Positions 1-8,034 of a DNA stretch of 51,679 nt are shown in pieces. The stretch comes from Arcticibacter svalbardensis MN12-7 (GTDB lineage: Bacteria; Bacteroidota; Bacteroidia; Sphingobacteriales; Sphingobacteriaceae), in contig NZ_AQPN01000149.1 in NCBI RefSeq assembly GCF_000403135.1, forward strand, positions 1 to 51,679, read 5' to 3'. Below the pieces are notes generated by a model, which worked only from the letters and a program-made list of their open reading frames with translations, made no database searches and was not told the origin of the DNA. The number at the start of each line of letters is the position of its first letter. Position 1 is the stretch's first letter. A program made the position numbers and the translations under genes.

Positions 1-125
1 AGCAGTTTCAATATCCTGTTAGGCCTTTAGTAGCCTGTGAATGCTAATACTAACCCCAAGATGTTCCTGCCGAATTTTGTACATAATTGGTTTGTAATTT
101 TTCGTTATGAACTACAATATCTAGG

Positions 126-152
126 TTTGAACATCTAATAATCGTATCTTTG
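126..152 (+). promoter_or_regulatory. Probable Bacteroidota-type promoter of the acyl-ACP desaturase
   Basis: TATCTTTG at 145-152 matches the Bacteroidota primary sigma -7 consensus TAnnTTTG exactly, 20 bases before the ATG at 173. TTTG at 126-129 could serve as the -33 box, although the 15-nt spacer is shorter than the usual 19-21. The first 120 bases of the window show no other gene or motif I can name. Confidence 0.5.
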
Positions 153-172
153 CTTACTATAAGCCTCAAACA

Positions 173-1156
173 ATGGACTTCAATATAGGATCTAGAAGAG
201 AAGTAATGCAGCATATTGAAAAATATATGTTGGATAATATGTTTAATTATCTTAAACCTATTGATACAATTTGGCAACCTTCCGATTTTTTACCTGATTC
301 TACAGATGATAATTTCTTTCAAAAAGTAAAGGAATTACGTCAGAGTGCAGAAGGACTTCCTTACGATTTGATTGCAGTTTTAATAGGGGATACTATAACT
401 GAAGAGGCTTTACCTACTTATGAATCGTGGTTAGCTGTTGTTGAGGGAGTATCTAAAAGTGAAGAAGGTGGCTGGATGAAATGGCTTAGGCATTGGACAT
501 CAGAAGAAAATCGTCATGGTGATCTTTTAAATAAGTATTTGTACCTGTCAGGTAGAGTAAATATGCGTCAGCTTGAGATCTCTACTCAATACTTATTAGC
601 AGATGGTTTTGACATTGGCACCGATCATGATCCTTATCGGAATTTTATTTATACGAGTTTTCAGGAGTTAGCAACTAATGTTTCCCATAGAAGGGTCGCT
701 TCCCAATCTAAAAAAAACGGGGACACGTTGCTTTCTAAAATGTGTGGTGTTATTGCCGCAGATGAAGCACGTCATGCCCGTGCCTATACTGATTTTATTT
801 CTCAGATTATAAAGGTAGATCCAAATGAAGTGATGATTGCTTTTGAAGATATGATGAAAAATAAAATTGTGATGCCGGCGCATTTCCTCCGTGAGTTAGG
901 GAAGAAGGCTGGTGAAACATTTACGCATTTTGCAGATGCTGCACAACGTTTAGGGGTTTATACTGCATTGGATTATGTAGATATTCTGAATCAACTGATT
1001 AAGGAATGGGAATTGGAAAGTTTGCAAGGACTTAATGAATCAGGTGAAAAGGCTAGGGACTATGTGATGAAACTTCCTAACCGGTTGTTGAAAATTGCAG
1101 ACCGGATCAAAAGTCCTTCGTTAGATTATAAATTTAGTTGGATTCATTCCATTTAA
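173..1156 (+). CDS. Soluble acyl-[acyl-carrier-protein] desaturase
   Basis: This 327-residue protein reads as a soluble di-iron fatty-acyl-ACP desaturase (FA_desaturase_2, plant stearoyl-ACP desaturase family). That family inserts a cis double bond into an ACP-bound acyl chain using O2 and reduced ferredoxin. Two iron-ligand motifs are visible: EENRH at residues 111-115 and DEARH at 197-201. Further candidate ligand glutamates lie near residues 77-78 (ITEEALPTYES) and at 165 (FQELAT). There is no signal peptide or membrane segment, as expected for the cytosolic class. The ATG follows a good promoter and gives the normal family length. It converges on the transglutaminase operon and shares a terminator with it. 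Chain length and regiospecificity cannot be read from sequence. Confidence 0.9.
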   Translation: MDFNIGSRREVMQHIEKYMLDNMFNYLKPIDTIWQPSDFLPDSTDDNFFQKVKELRQSAEGLPYDLIAVLIGDTITEEALPTYESWLAVVEGVSKSEEGGWMKWLRHWTSEENRHGDLLNKYLYLSGRVNMRQLEISTQYLLADGFDIGTDHDPYRNFIYTSFQELATNVSHRRVASQSKKNGDTLLSKMCGVIAADEARHARAYTDFISQIIKVDPNEVMIAFEDMMKNKIVMPAHFLRELGKKAGETFTHFADAAQRLGVYTALDYVDILNQLIKEWELESLQGLNESGEKARDYVMKLPNRLLKIADRIKSPSLDYKFSWIHSI

Positions 1157-1158
1157 AA

Positions 1159-1188
1159 AGTACGTTGCGTTTCATGACGCAACATACT
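1159..1188. terminator. Bidirectional rho-independent terminator between convergent units
   Basis: Arms 1159-1170 and 1177-1188 form a 12-bp stem with one mismatch around a 6-nt loop (core GTTGCGT/ACGCAAC). On the minus strand the stem is followed by TTTTT, so it best serves the transglutaminase operon. It also lies 3 nt after the desaturase stop. Confidence 0.75.
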
Positions 1189-1198
1189 AAATGTGTAT

Positions 1199-2173
1199 TT
1201 ACTGTTGTTGCTGCTGCTCTTGTTGTTGCTGCATCAAATCTTCGTGCCTTCTATAGCTATTATCCCCTAAATTGCTTTGTGCTTTTTCAATTACTACAGT
1301 AGGGGAGTCCTCGCTTATTGTATCATCATCCTCATAAGAAACAGTAACTGAAACTTCCATAAGATGTTGAGGAAGACCTTTATAAACACCTTTAACTGGT
1401 GAACAATCAGTGAAATTTCTGCCTACAGCTAATCGTACATGAGTCTCATTTGCAATGCAGTTATTAGTAGGATCAAGTCCCAACCATCCGTAATCAGGAA
1501 TATAAGCTTCCACCCAGGCATGCGTAGCTCCCTCACCTCTCATTCCGTTTTTATGTGGGCAAATATATCCGCTCACATACCTTGCAGGAATTTTGGCAAG
1601 TCTTAACATCACAAGCAGAATATGTGCAAAGTCCTGACATACTCCTGCTTTTAATTGCAAAATAACTGCAGAAGTCGTTTCGACAGTAGTAATTCCAGGT
1701 ATATAATTGAAGTTTTGAAAGACATAGTCACAATAGTTTAAGGCGTTATTATACGGGCTTAAAGTAAAAGGTTGACTAGCAAAAACTACATCTTGTAATT
1801 CTTTTATACCTTCAAACATATCCTGATTCAGAAAATCAATAAAATTTATATTTGAACGCAAAGATTTTAGCTTTTCCCATTGTTGTTCAATTGGTAAATT
1901 ATCAGAGGGTAGGGGTTTGTTACGTGTACTTACTACTGTCGTAGAAAGAATGATAAGTTCGGAATGTGGACTACTATAACTAAAGTTGCCTACATCGTTG
2001 CCATAATAATCTTTTGACATATAAATTGAAGGATTGCCACTGATTTTCAAATCCTGAGTTTGAACTTCCTGGTAGGCATCGTTTACTGGGAAAAGTATAA
2101 TCTGGTTTGCACTATCCCGTACCGGACTTTGATATGTATATTGAGTTAAGTGCTTTATTTTAAATTCTGGCAT
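1199..2173 (-). CDS. Transglutaminase-fold (predicted peptidase) protein with glutamine-rich tail
   Basis: A 324-residue cytoplasmic protein with an N-terminal beta domain typical of bacterial transglutaminase-like proteins (about residues 1-80) and a transglutaminase core (about 140-240). The Cys-His-Asp triad is visible: C179 in GVCQDFAH, H218 in THAWVEAY and D234 in LDPTNN. Bacterial members of this superfamily are usually thought to be thiol peptidases or amidases rather than cross-linkers. The protein ends in a tail in which 10 of the last 12 residues are Gln, encoded by mixed CAG/CAA codons. It is the last gene of an operon with the alpha-E and ATP-grasp genes, 16 nt after the former. 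In published genome-context work the trio is predicted to make and break a peptide-like or amide bond. The substrate is unknown. Confidence 0.85.
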   Translation of the reverse strand: MPEFKIKHLTQYTYQSPVRDSANQIILFPVNDAYQEVQTQDLKISGNPSIYMSKDYYGNDVGNFSYSSPHSELIILSTTVVSTRNKPLPSDNLPIEQQWEKLKSLRSNINFIDFLNQDMFEGIKELQDVVFASQPFTLSPYNNALNYCDYVFQNFNYIPGITTVETTSAVILQLKAGVCQDFAHILLVMLRLAKIPARYVSGYICPHKNGMRGEGATHAWVEAYIPDYGWLGLDPTNNCIANETHVRLAVGRNFTDCSPVKGVYKGLPQHLMEVSVTVSYEDDDTISEDSPTVVIEKAQSNLGDNSYRRHEDLMQQQQEQQQQQ

Positions 2174-2189
2174 AAAAAATAATTATAGG

Positions 2190-3125
2190 TTATGCATAGG
2201 CAAAGTAATTAAGATCTAAGGCATTTCCTATACCAAAAAGATCTTTCTTGACTTGTGACAAATAAGGATGTAACCCTCTGTTTGTAATTGAGGCTATTGT
2301 GCTATACTTGATCGTACTTTGCAATCGTCCTATCATAAATGATAGTTCTTTAGATTCAATAATATCCTTATTGTGTTTTAATCGTTCAAAATAACGGTGA
2401 ATATTATTGACAGAATACATTACTGAACGTGGGAAATCATTATTAAGCACAACTAACTCTAATACATTTTCAGGATCAAATCCCTGTCTGTATGTTTTTA
2501 AATACAAATCATAGGCACCTAAAGAAAGTAACAAATAGCGAAGATATGATGTACCAGTTAGCAGATCAGGGTCACTATTTGCTGTATTAAACTTGATATC
2601 CAATATATCTGTTGACTGAATACTTCTTTCTAAATATTTTCCAATATTCATAAAGCTTCTTCCTTCACCTCTTTCCATGGTCACTTCTGCAATTCCATAA
2701 TAGAGCATCACCTGTTTGATCAGTTCGTCCAGAACAGATACGGGGTCACCCATTTTGAGCGTAGCAATAAGACGTTTATCTTTAACCAAGTGGTAATATT
2801 CATTGAGGCATTGCCATAAATCTTTGGTAAGATGATCCTGCACACTTCTGGCATTTTCCCTGGCAAGCGTAATAATGTTAATGATCGAGTTTGGATTGTC
2901 CCGACCTGTAATCATATATTGCAATACATCCCTACTATTAAATTCAATCTTATTGATGATCTCTTCGTCAGGAGAATGATAAATTTGAATTAGAGGTCGC
3001 CATGAAAATTCATGTAATGCATCCTGAGATGAAGCGTAATTAATTTTTAAGATTCTTAAAATACCATCGCTTCTTTCCAGGTAGCGACTTAACCAATATA
3101 AATTTGAGGCAACTCTGCTTAACAT
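2190..3125 (-). CDS. Alpha-E domain protein (DUF403)
   Basis: An all-helical 311-residue protein opening with MLSRVASNLYWLSRYLERSDG, which is characteristic of the alpha-E family (DUF403). No catalytic residues are assigned for this family. It occurs almost always beside or fused to circularly permuted ATP-grasp proteins and is thought to assist that ligase. Here it sits between the ATP-grasp gene (17 nt upstream) and the transglutaminase gene (16 nt downstream), which fits co-transcription from one promoter. No signal peptide or membrane segment is visible. Confidence 0.85.
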   Translation of the reverse strand: MLSRVASNLYWLSRYLERSDGILRILKINYASSQDALHEFSWRPLIQIYHSPDEEIINKIEFNSRDVLQYMITGRDNPNSIINIITLARENARSVQDHLTKDLWQCLNEYYHLVKDKRLIATLKMGDPVSVLDELIKQVMLYYGIAEVTMERGEGRSFMNIGKYLERSIQSTDILDIKFNTANSDPDLLTGTSYLRYLLLSLGAYDLYLKTYRQGFDPENVLELVVLNNDFPRSVMYSVNNIHRYFERLKHNKDIIESKELSFMIGRLQSTIKYSTIASITNRGLHPYLSQVKKDLFGIGNALDLNYFAYA

Positions 3126-3142
3126 GCTTTATGATTTTAAAT

Positions 3143-4594
3143 TTAAGATGCTAGTACCCAGGTGTCTTTACTTCCTCCACCCTGTGAACTGTTTACTACA
3201 AGTGACCCTTCTTTAAGGGCTACGCGGGTTAAACCTCCAGGAACTATTTCTATTCCATCAGGTCCGCATAAAGCAAAAGGACGCAGGTCAATTCTGCGAG
3301 GATGTAATGCTTTATTAATAAAACAAGGAGCTGCTGACAAACTTATTGTAGGTTGTGCTATAAATTGGCGTGGGTCTTTATTGATTTCAGCTTGGTAATC
3401 GTGAATTTCTTCATCTGTAGCTACATGACCCATTAACATGCCATACCCTCCGCTACCATTGGTACGTTTAACAACCATGTTCTGGATATTGGAAAAGACA
3501 TATTCTTTCTCTTCTTTATTACCGAGTTGAAAAGTAGGTACGTTTTTTAGTAAAGGTTCTTCATTCAGGTAATATTTAATCATTTGGGGAACATAAGAAT
3601 AAATGGCTTTATCATCAGCTACTCCATTTCCTACGGCGTTTACAATGGCTACATTGCCCTTTTTATAGGCACTCATGATTCCTGCTACACCCAATATACT
3701 ATCCGGATTAAACACTAAAGGATCAAGATATTCATCATCCACCCTCCGGTAAATAACGTCTACCTGTTGGCGTCCGTTTGTGGTTTTCATGTATACTTTG
3801 TGATTTTCTACTAGCAGATCACGACCTTCAACGAGTTCTACACCCATTAACCGAGCAAGAGTAGTATGTTCAAAGTAAGCGGAGTTGTAACTGCCGGGAC
3901 TAAGTAAGACAATAACAGGATGAGAAATCTGCCTTGGCGAGATTGCCATTAGATTTTTATATAAAATTTCCGGGTACTGTGTAACGCTCCTTACTTTACA
4001 TTGAGGAAGCAAATCGGGGAAAAGACGTTTGGTAATCTCCCGGTTTTCAAGCATGTAGCTCACACCAGAGGGAGTACGTAAATTGTCTTCAAGTACGTAG
4101 TAGGTGCCATCGAAATCGCGGATCAGGTCTATGCCTGCAATATGAACGTAGATATCATGCGGAACTTTTACATTATACATCTCTCTAAGGAAGTGCGGAC
4201 ATGAATAAATGATGTCTGCAGGCACTATTCCATCTTTCACAATAAACATATTGCTATAAATATCTTTTAAAAAGGTATTTAGTGCTTTTAGTCTTTGTTT
4301 AATGCCTATTTCTATAAAGTTCCAATCCTGAGCCGTTATAATACGCGGTATAATATCGAAAGGAAAGATCTTTTCTACTCCTTCTCCACTATTATATACA
4401 GTAAAGGTTATACCCTGACTCATGAAAAGATTCTTTGCCAGTTCTTCCTTTTTAGTAAGACTCTCAGCAGATTCTGTAGATAAGTAATCAATTACTTTTT
4501 GATACGGAGCTCTGATATCATTACTAGAACTAAACATTTCATCCCATGTGTTGGGAGTAGGTGAATATTGTTTTAAAAAATCCAATTCGTTCAT
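3143..4594 (-). CDS. Circularly permuted ATP-grasp type 2 ligase (DUF404/DUF407)
   Basis: This 483-residue protein matches the normal length of the circularly permuted ATP-grasp type 2 family. Visible family signatures are EDNLRTPSG (residues 169-177), the glycine-rich segment VVKRTNGSGGYGMLMG, IDLRPFALCG and the C-terminal SSQGGGSKDTWVL. ATP-grasp enzymes join a carboxylate to an amine or thiol through an acyl-phosphate. By family knowledge this one should be a carboxylate-amine ligase, with the product unknown. It is first in a three-gene operon. The ATG at 4594 has an AAGGA ribosome-binding site directly upstream, which supports the start. No clear TAnnTTTG box is visible in the 160 bases before it. 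Confidence 0.88.
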   Translation of the reverse strand: MNELDFLKQYSPTPNTWDEMFSSSNDIRAPYQKVIDYLSTESAESLTKKEELAKNLFMSQGITFTVYNSGEGVEKIFPFDIIPRIITAQDWNFIEIGIKQRLKALNTFLKDIYSNMFIVKDGIVPADIIYSCPHFLREMYNVKVPHDIYVHIAGIDLIRDFDGTYYVLEDNLRTPSGVSYMLENREITKRLFPDLLPQCKVRSVTQYPEILYKNLMAISPRQISHPVIVLLSPGSYNSAYFEHTTLARLMGVELVEGRDLLVENHKVYMKTTNGRQQVDVIYRRVDDEYLDPLVFNPDSILGVAGIMSAYKKGNVAIVNAVGNGVADDKAIYSYVPQMIKYYLNEEPLLKNVPTFQLGNKEEKEYVFSNIQNMVVKRTNGSGGYGMLMGHVATDEEIHDYQAEINKDPRQFIAQPTISLSAAPCFINKALHPRRIDLRPFALCGPDGIEIVPGGLTRVALKEGSLVVNSSQGGGSKDTWVLAS

Positions 4595-4755
4595 TCCTTA
4601 ACGTTTTTTTATAAAAATATTAATTTTATTATGAACTTTTCAGAAAAACCAACTTAAATAATAAAATATATAATTAGGTGCCTAATAATATTCGCTAATC
4701 AGGACATATTGAATCTAAAGTGTTGATTTTATCGTAACTTCTTGCATTTAGCGTA

Positions 4756-5964
4756 CTAAATTGCCTTATTAGTTTGAATTTGATAATTATTTAATACGCT
4801 TATGATGATTTTGCAAGCTTTTTTTATCTCATCATGAGTTATAATTAGAGGAGGAGCTATTCGAAGAGCAGTTTCACAATGTAAAAACCAATCTATAATC
4901 ACTCCGTTTTCTATACAGAGTTTACTAATGTCTTCTACTTGTTTGAATGTTTCGAGCTGAATACATAACATGAGTCCCTTTCCGCGCACCTCTTTAATAG
5001 CAGGATGTACTAATAGACTTATTAAAAGAGCTTCCTTTTCATCTATTCCGTTTAACATGTCTTCTTCTAAGAGGGCTTCCAATGATGCTAATCCAGCTGC
5101 ACAACATACAGGATGTCCTCCGAAAGTAGTAATATGGCCAAGGATTGGATTTTCCGCCAGGACACTCATCACATTTCTATTGGCACAAAATGCACCTATC
5201 GGCATTCCACCACCTAGAGCTTTAGCTAATAAAAGAATATCAGGAACTATTCCAAAGTGTTCAAAGGCAAAGAGTTTACCAGTCCTTCCAAAGCCAGTCT
5301 GTATTTCATCCAGAATCAATAAAGTACCTGTTTCATCACAACGTTTACGCAAAGCCTGCATATAAGCAACATCAGGAACGCGAACACCCGCTTCACCCTG
5401 AATAGTCTCCATGATTATACAAGCAGTATCCTCGTCAATTAATTGCAAGTCTTCTGTTTTATTAAATTCTATAAAATGGACATCAGGAAGTAAGGGACGA
5501 TACGCTTCTTTGAAATATTCATTTCCCATCACACTTAAGGCACCGTGAGTACTTCCGTGATAGGCATTATTGCAGGAAATTATTTTACTTCTTCCTGTAT
5601 AGCGTTTTGCAAGTTTTAGTGCACCTTCTGTGGCTTCGGCTCCTGAATTCACAAAATAAACTGAATTAATGCTATCTGGGAAAATAGATACCAATTTAGT
5701 AGCATATAAAACTTGCGGGGACTGGACATACTCACCATAAACGGCAAGGTGCATATAGCGGTCAACCTGATCTTTAATTGCCTGAACCACTTTGGGGTGG
5801 CAATGACCAATATTACTTACTGCAAAGCCAGAAACAAAATCAATATATGGTTTATCATCCGGGCCGTACAAATAAATACCCTTAGCTCTTTCTATTTGGA
5901 GCATTCGGGGATTTAAAGAAGTTTGAGCATTATTTAATAGAAATAATTGATGTAAACTGAGCAT
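4756..5964 (-). CDS. Class III PLP-dependent aminotransferase (acetylornithine/ornithine aminotransferase type)
   Basis: About 402 residues with the class III aminotransferase fold. Visible signatures are NSGAEATEGALKLAKRYTGR (the phosphate-binding region), ETIQGEAGV, LILDEIQTGFGRTG (the aspartate that contacts the PLP ring nitrogen) and the Schiff-base lysine in LLAKALGGGMPIGAF. The family moves the omega-amino group of acetylornithine, ornithine or similar substrates to 2-oxoglutarate. No arginine-pathway neighbours are present, so the substrate stays open (acetylornithine, ornithine and 4-aminobutyrate are all possible). An open frame extends five codons upstream to a TTG, but the ATG at 5964 is the better start. 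Convergent or co-directional partners are absent, so it looks monocistronic. Confidence 0.85.
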   Translation of the reverse strand: MLSLHQLFLLNNAQTSLNPRMLQIERAKGIYLYGPDDKPYIDFVSGFAVSNIGHCHPKVVQAIKDQVDRYMHLAVYGEYVQSPQVLYATKLVSIFPDSINSVYFVNSGAEATEGALKLAKRYTGRSKIISCNNAYHGSTHGALSVMGNEYFKEAYRPLLPDVHFIEFNKTEDLQLIDEDTACIIMETIQGEAGVRVPDVAYMQALRKRCDETGTLLILDEIQTGFGRTGKLFAFEHFGIVPDILLLAKALGGGMPIGAFCANRNVMSVLAENPILGHITTFGGHPVCCAAGLASLEALLEEDMLNGIDEKEALLISLLVHPAIKEVRGKGLMLCIQLETFKQVEDISKLCIENGVIIDWFLHCETALRIAPPLIITHDEIKKACKIIISVLNNYQIQTNKAI

Positions 5965-5968
5965 AGCA

Positions 5969-5976
5969 CAAAAATA
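5969..5976 (-). promoter_or_regulatory. Candidate -7 box before the aminotransferase
   Basis: Read on the minus strand this is TATTTTTG, an exact TAnnTTTG match ending 4 nt before the ATG at 5964. If used, the mRNA would be nearly leaderless. No -33 box stands at normal spacing, so this is tentative. Confidence 0.35.
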
Positions 5977-6226
5977 CAAAAGCCTATGGACTTAATGTTA
6001 TAATTGAAGATAATGATGGTTAATGGGGAAGGAGGTTAGCTAAGTTTTATTTCAAAAATCAGAATAAATAATTATAATGTACACCTTTTGTTGTTGTTAA
6101 TTACAGAGTAAACTGTTAAGTAGTTCGCAATTCAATCGCAGTAATCTTTCTTGCGAGCGGAAAAGGTGGGTGTCAGCTGCGTCAAATTTAAAAACTAAAC
6201 AATCACCCAATGATATGCAATGGAAA

Positions 6227-6655
6227 CTAACCTCTATTTTCTCTTCGTTCTTTAAGCTGATTGATCAGATGTTCCCTGAATTCCCTTTCTGTCGAGTATA
6301 CGAGGTCTGCTTTTGCTTTTGGCAGCACTTCGTAAAATTGTTTCAAATAGCGCTTTTTAGTTTCCAATATCTGTGTTTCATATTTTAATCCATCTACTAA
6401 ACCAGGGTTCCCTTGCTCTTTAGCTTGTTTCCTTACTTGATGCCGCGCACGAAAAAGATTATTCATTTCCCTACGGTAGTTGTTGTAAACTGGCCAGAAA
6501 CTTTGTGCTTCTTGTTTATTTAAATTTAAATTTTTTGTCAGGAATTCAGCATTCAGAGCTTCCATTTGTTGATGTCTTTCTGGACTCCCTGGTTGAGCGT
6601 AAGTTGAAGTGCTTAATAATAGAATGGATAATATGAGTACTAAATAATGTTTCAT
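6227..6655 (-). CDS. Small periplasmic Spy/CpxP-like protein
   Basis: A 142-residue protein with a clear signal peptide (about residues 1-20, ending STYAQ) followed by a charged, fully helical region rich in Arg, Lys, Gln and Glu. The layout resembles the Spy/CpxP (LTxxQ-type) periplasmic proteins and the small proteins often found beside ECF sigma genes in Bacteroidota. The frame is open further upstream, but those codons would overlap the preceding gene. The ATG at 6655 lies 10 nt after that gene's stop and begins a proper signal peptide. It is third in a sigma / anti-sigma operon, so it may sense or buffer an envelope stress signal. That role is inferred from context. Confidence 0.7.
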   Translation of the reverse strand: MKHYLVLILSILLLSTSTYAQPGSPERHQQMEALNAEFLTKNLNLNKQEAQSFWPVYNNYRREMNNLFRARHQVRKQAKEQGNPGLVDGLKYETQILETKKRYLKQFYEVLPKAKADLVYSTEREFREHLINQLKERRENRG

Positions 6656-6665
6656 TTGAGTAAGT

Positions 6666-7298
6666 TTAAAGAGTGGACTCCAGATATTCTTCGATCTCTG
6701 CATCAGGGATACCAAGTTCTGAGTTTACTGATGATGTACTATTTAAATTATCAATGATGACTGGTAAATCTCCTGAGTCACTATTGATAAGCAGATAATC
6801 AATAATTGCGTCATCCGGCATGTATGCTAACTTTGTTTCGATAGAAGACGCCTGTTTTTGATAAAAATACAAACCCGTGGAAATAGATATAATCAAACAG
6901 GCTGCTGCTGCATAACTTAACCAGGATGGGACTAGTCTTCTTATCTTAACTTCTTTCTTATTAGGTTGATTTGCTATTTTTTGCTGAATAGAAGCCTGCA
7001 AAGAATTGAAGTATCCTTCAGGAACAGTAAAACCGTCTTCCTTGATGTTGTCTTTAAATTGCTCTGCTTTGATAGAAGTAAGGATATGCCCTTCTAGCTC
7101 TTCAAAATATTGGTCGGGAACTTCAAAGATTTCAGCAGAGTTAGTGCCATACATTGATTCCAGCTTTATTCTGCTTGATAACTGGTGTTGCATTTCATTG
7201 AAATAGTCTGTGGGAACAGTATAAGGATTTCTTTTGCCTGTTGCAGCAAGCCCTGGTGCTTGTTCTTCCCAATCCTCGTTCATGTTATCTAAATCCAT
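6666..7298 (-). CDS. Membrane anti-sigma-type protein with three VPxxYF repeats
   Basis: A 210-residue protein with one membrane segment (about residues 128-146, preceded by basic KIRRLVPSW), a 125-residue cytoplasmic N-terminal part and a C-terminal part of about 60 residues. The N-terminal part carries three copies of an aromatic-x-V-P-x-x-Y-F motif at residues 26-33 (YTVPTDYF), 58-65 (FEVPDQYF) and 90-97 (FTVPEGYF), exactly 32 residues apart, each followed by a short amphipathic helix. It follows the ECF sigma gene by 33 nt and precedes the Spy-like gene by 10 nt. This position and topology suggest an anti-sigma factor, but it lacks the HxxxCxxC zinc signature of classical ZAS domains. The function is therefore inferred. 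Confidence 0.65.
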   Translation of the reverse strand: MDLDNMNEDWEEQAPGLAATGKRNPYTVPTDYFNEMQHQLSSRIKLESMYGTNSAEIFEVPDQYFEELEGHILTSIKAEQFKDNIKEDGFTVPEGYFNSLQASIQQKIANQPNKKEVKIRRLVPSWLSYAAAACLIISISTGLYFYQKQASSIETKLAYMPDDAIIDYLLINSDSGDLPVIIDNLNSTSSVNSELGIPDAEIEEYLESTL

Positions 7299-7331
7299 TA
7301 TATAATTCTGATTAATTTTATACCTAAAGGT

Positions 7332-7883
7332 TTAATCAATACTTAATAAAAAGTTTTCAATTTTCTTTACTGCGTGATGGAATGATGCTTTAAGGCCGCC
7401 AATGCTTGTACCTAATATCTGAGAGATCTCTTCGTATTTTAAATCATCAAAATATTTCATATTAAATACAAGGCGCTGCTTTTCTGGAAGGGTAAGCAGC
7501 GCTTGTTGTAACTTAAGTTCTGCTTGATTACCATTGAAATAAGAGCCTTCTTTCAAAGAGTCTACAAGATCGTAAGCTACTTCATCTAGAGGAATGTTGT
7601 TTTGTTTCTTTTTCTTGTTTAGAAAAGTAAGACATTCATTGGTTGCAATCCTGTAAATCCAGGTGTAAAGCTGTGAGTCATTTCTAAAGGTTGCCAGATT
7701 CTTCCACACTTTTATAAAAGCATCTTGTACAAGATCATCTGCATCATCATGATTAATTACCAGTCGCCTAACATGCCAATAGATCTTTTGCTGATATTTA
7801 TTAATTAATAGGCTGAATGCTTGATCTCTTGTTCGCTCATCAGCGAATTTTTGAAGTATTACTGCGTCGTCAATTTGCTGCAT
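7332..7883 (-). CDS. ECF-type RNA polymerase sigma factor
   Basis: A 183-residue protein with the two ECF sigma domains. Region 2 (about residues 25-90) contains DADDLVQDAFIKVWKN and the TWIYRIATNECL segment that follows it in most ECFs. Region 4 (about 125-180) contains LPEKQRLVFNMKYF and the helix-turn-helix YEEISQILGTSIGGLKASFHHAVKK. It directs RNA polymerase to a small set of promoters, here probably including its own operon with the membrane anti-sigma protein and Spy-like protein. The ATG at 7883 gives the standard length. No TAnnTTTG box is evident upstream, which is compatible with autoregulation by a different promoter type. Confidence 0.92.
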   Translation of the reverse strand: MQQIDDAVILQKFADERTRDQAFSLLINKYQQKIYWHVRRLVINHDDADDLVQDAFIKVWKNLATFRNDSQLYTWIYRIATNECLTFLNKKKKQNNIPLDEVAYDLVDSLKEGSYFNGNQAELKLQQALLTLPEKQRLVFNMKYFDDLKYEEISQILGTSIGGLKASFHHAVKKIENFLLSID

Positions 7884-8034
7884 TTTTGTTGCTTTATACG
7901 CTCAATCAAGGTTGTATTGTTTTAAATGGTACCTTTTTGGACTTGTTAGATGTAAAGAAGTTTAAACTCATTCCTATATAAAATTTAATCATTCTTCAAT
8001 TTATTGATTCATATAATAGAAGAGTACTCCCCGA

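Noticed and set aside
4970-5365. A 131-codon plus-strand frame opposite the aminotransferase
   Set aside because: It is the antisense shadow of the conserved PLP-binding half of the aminotransferase.
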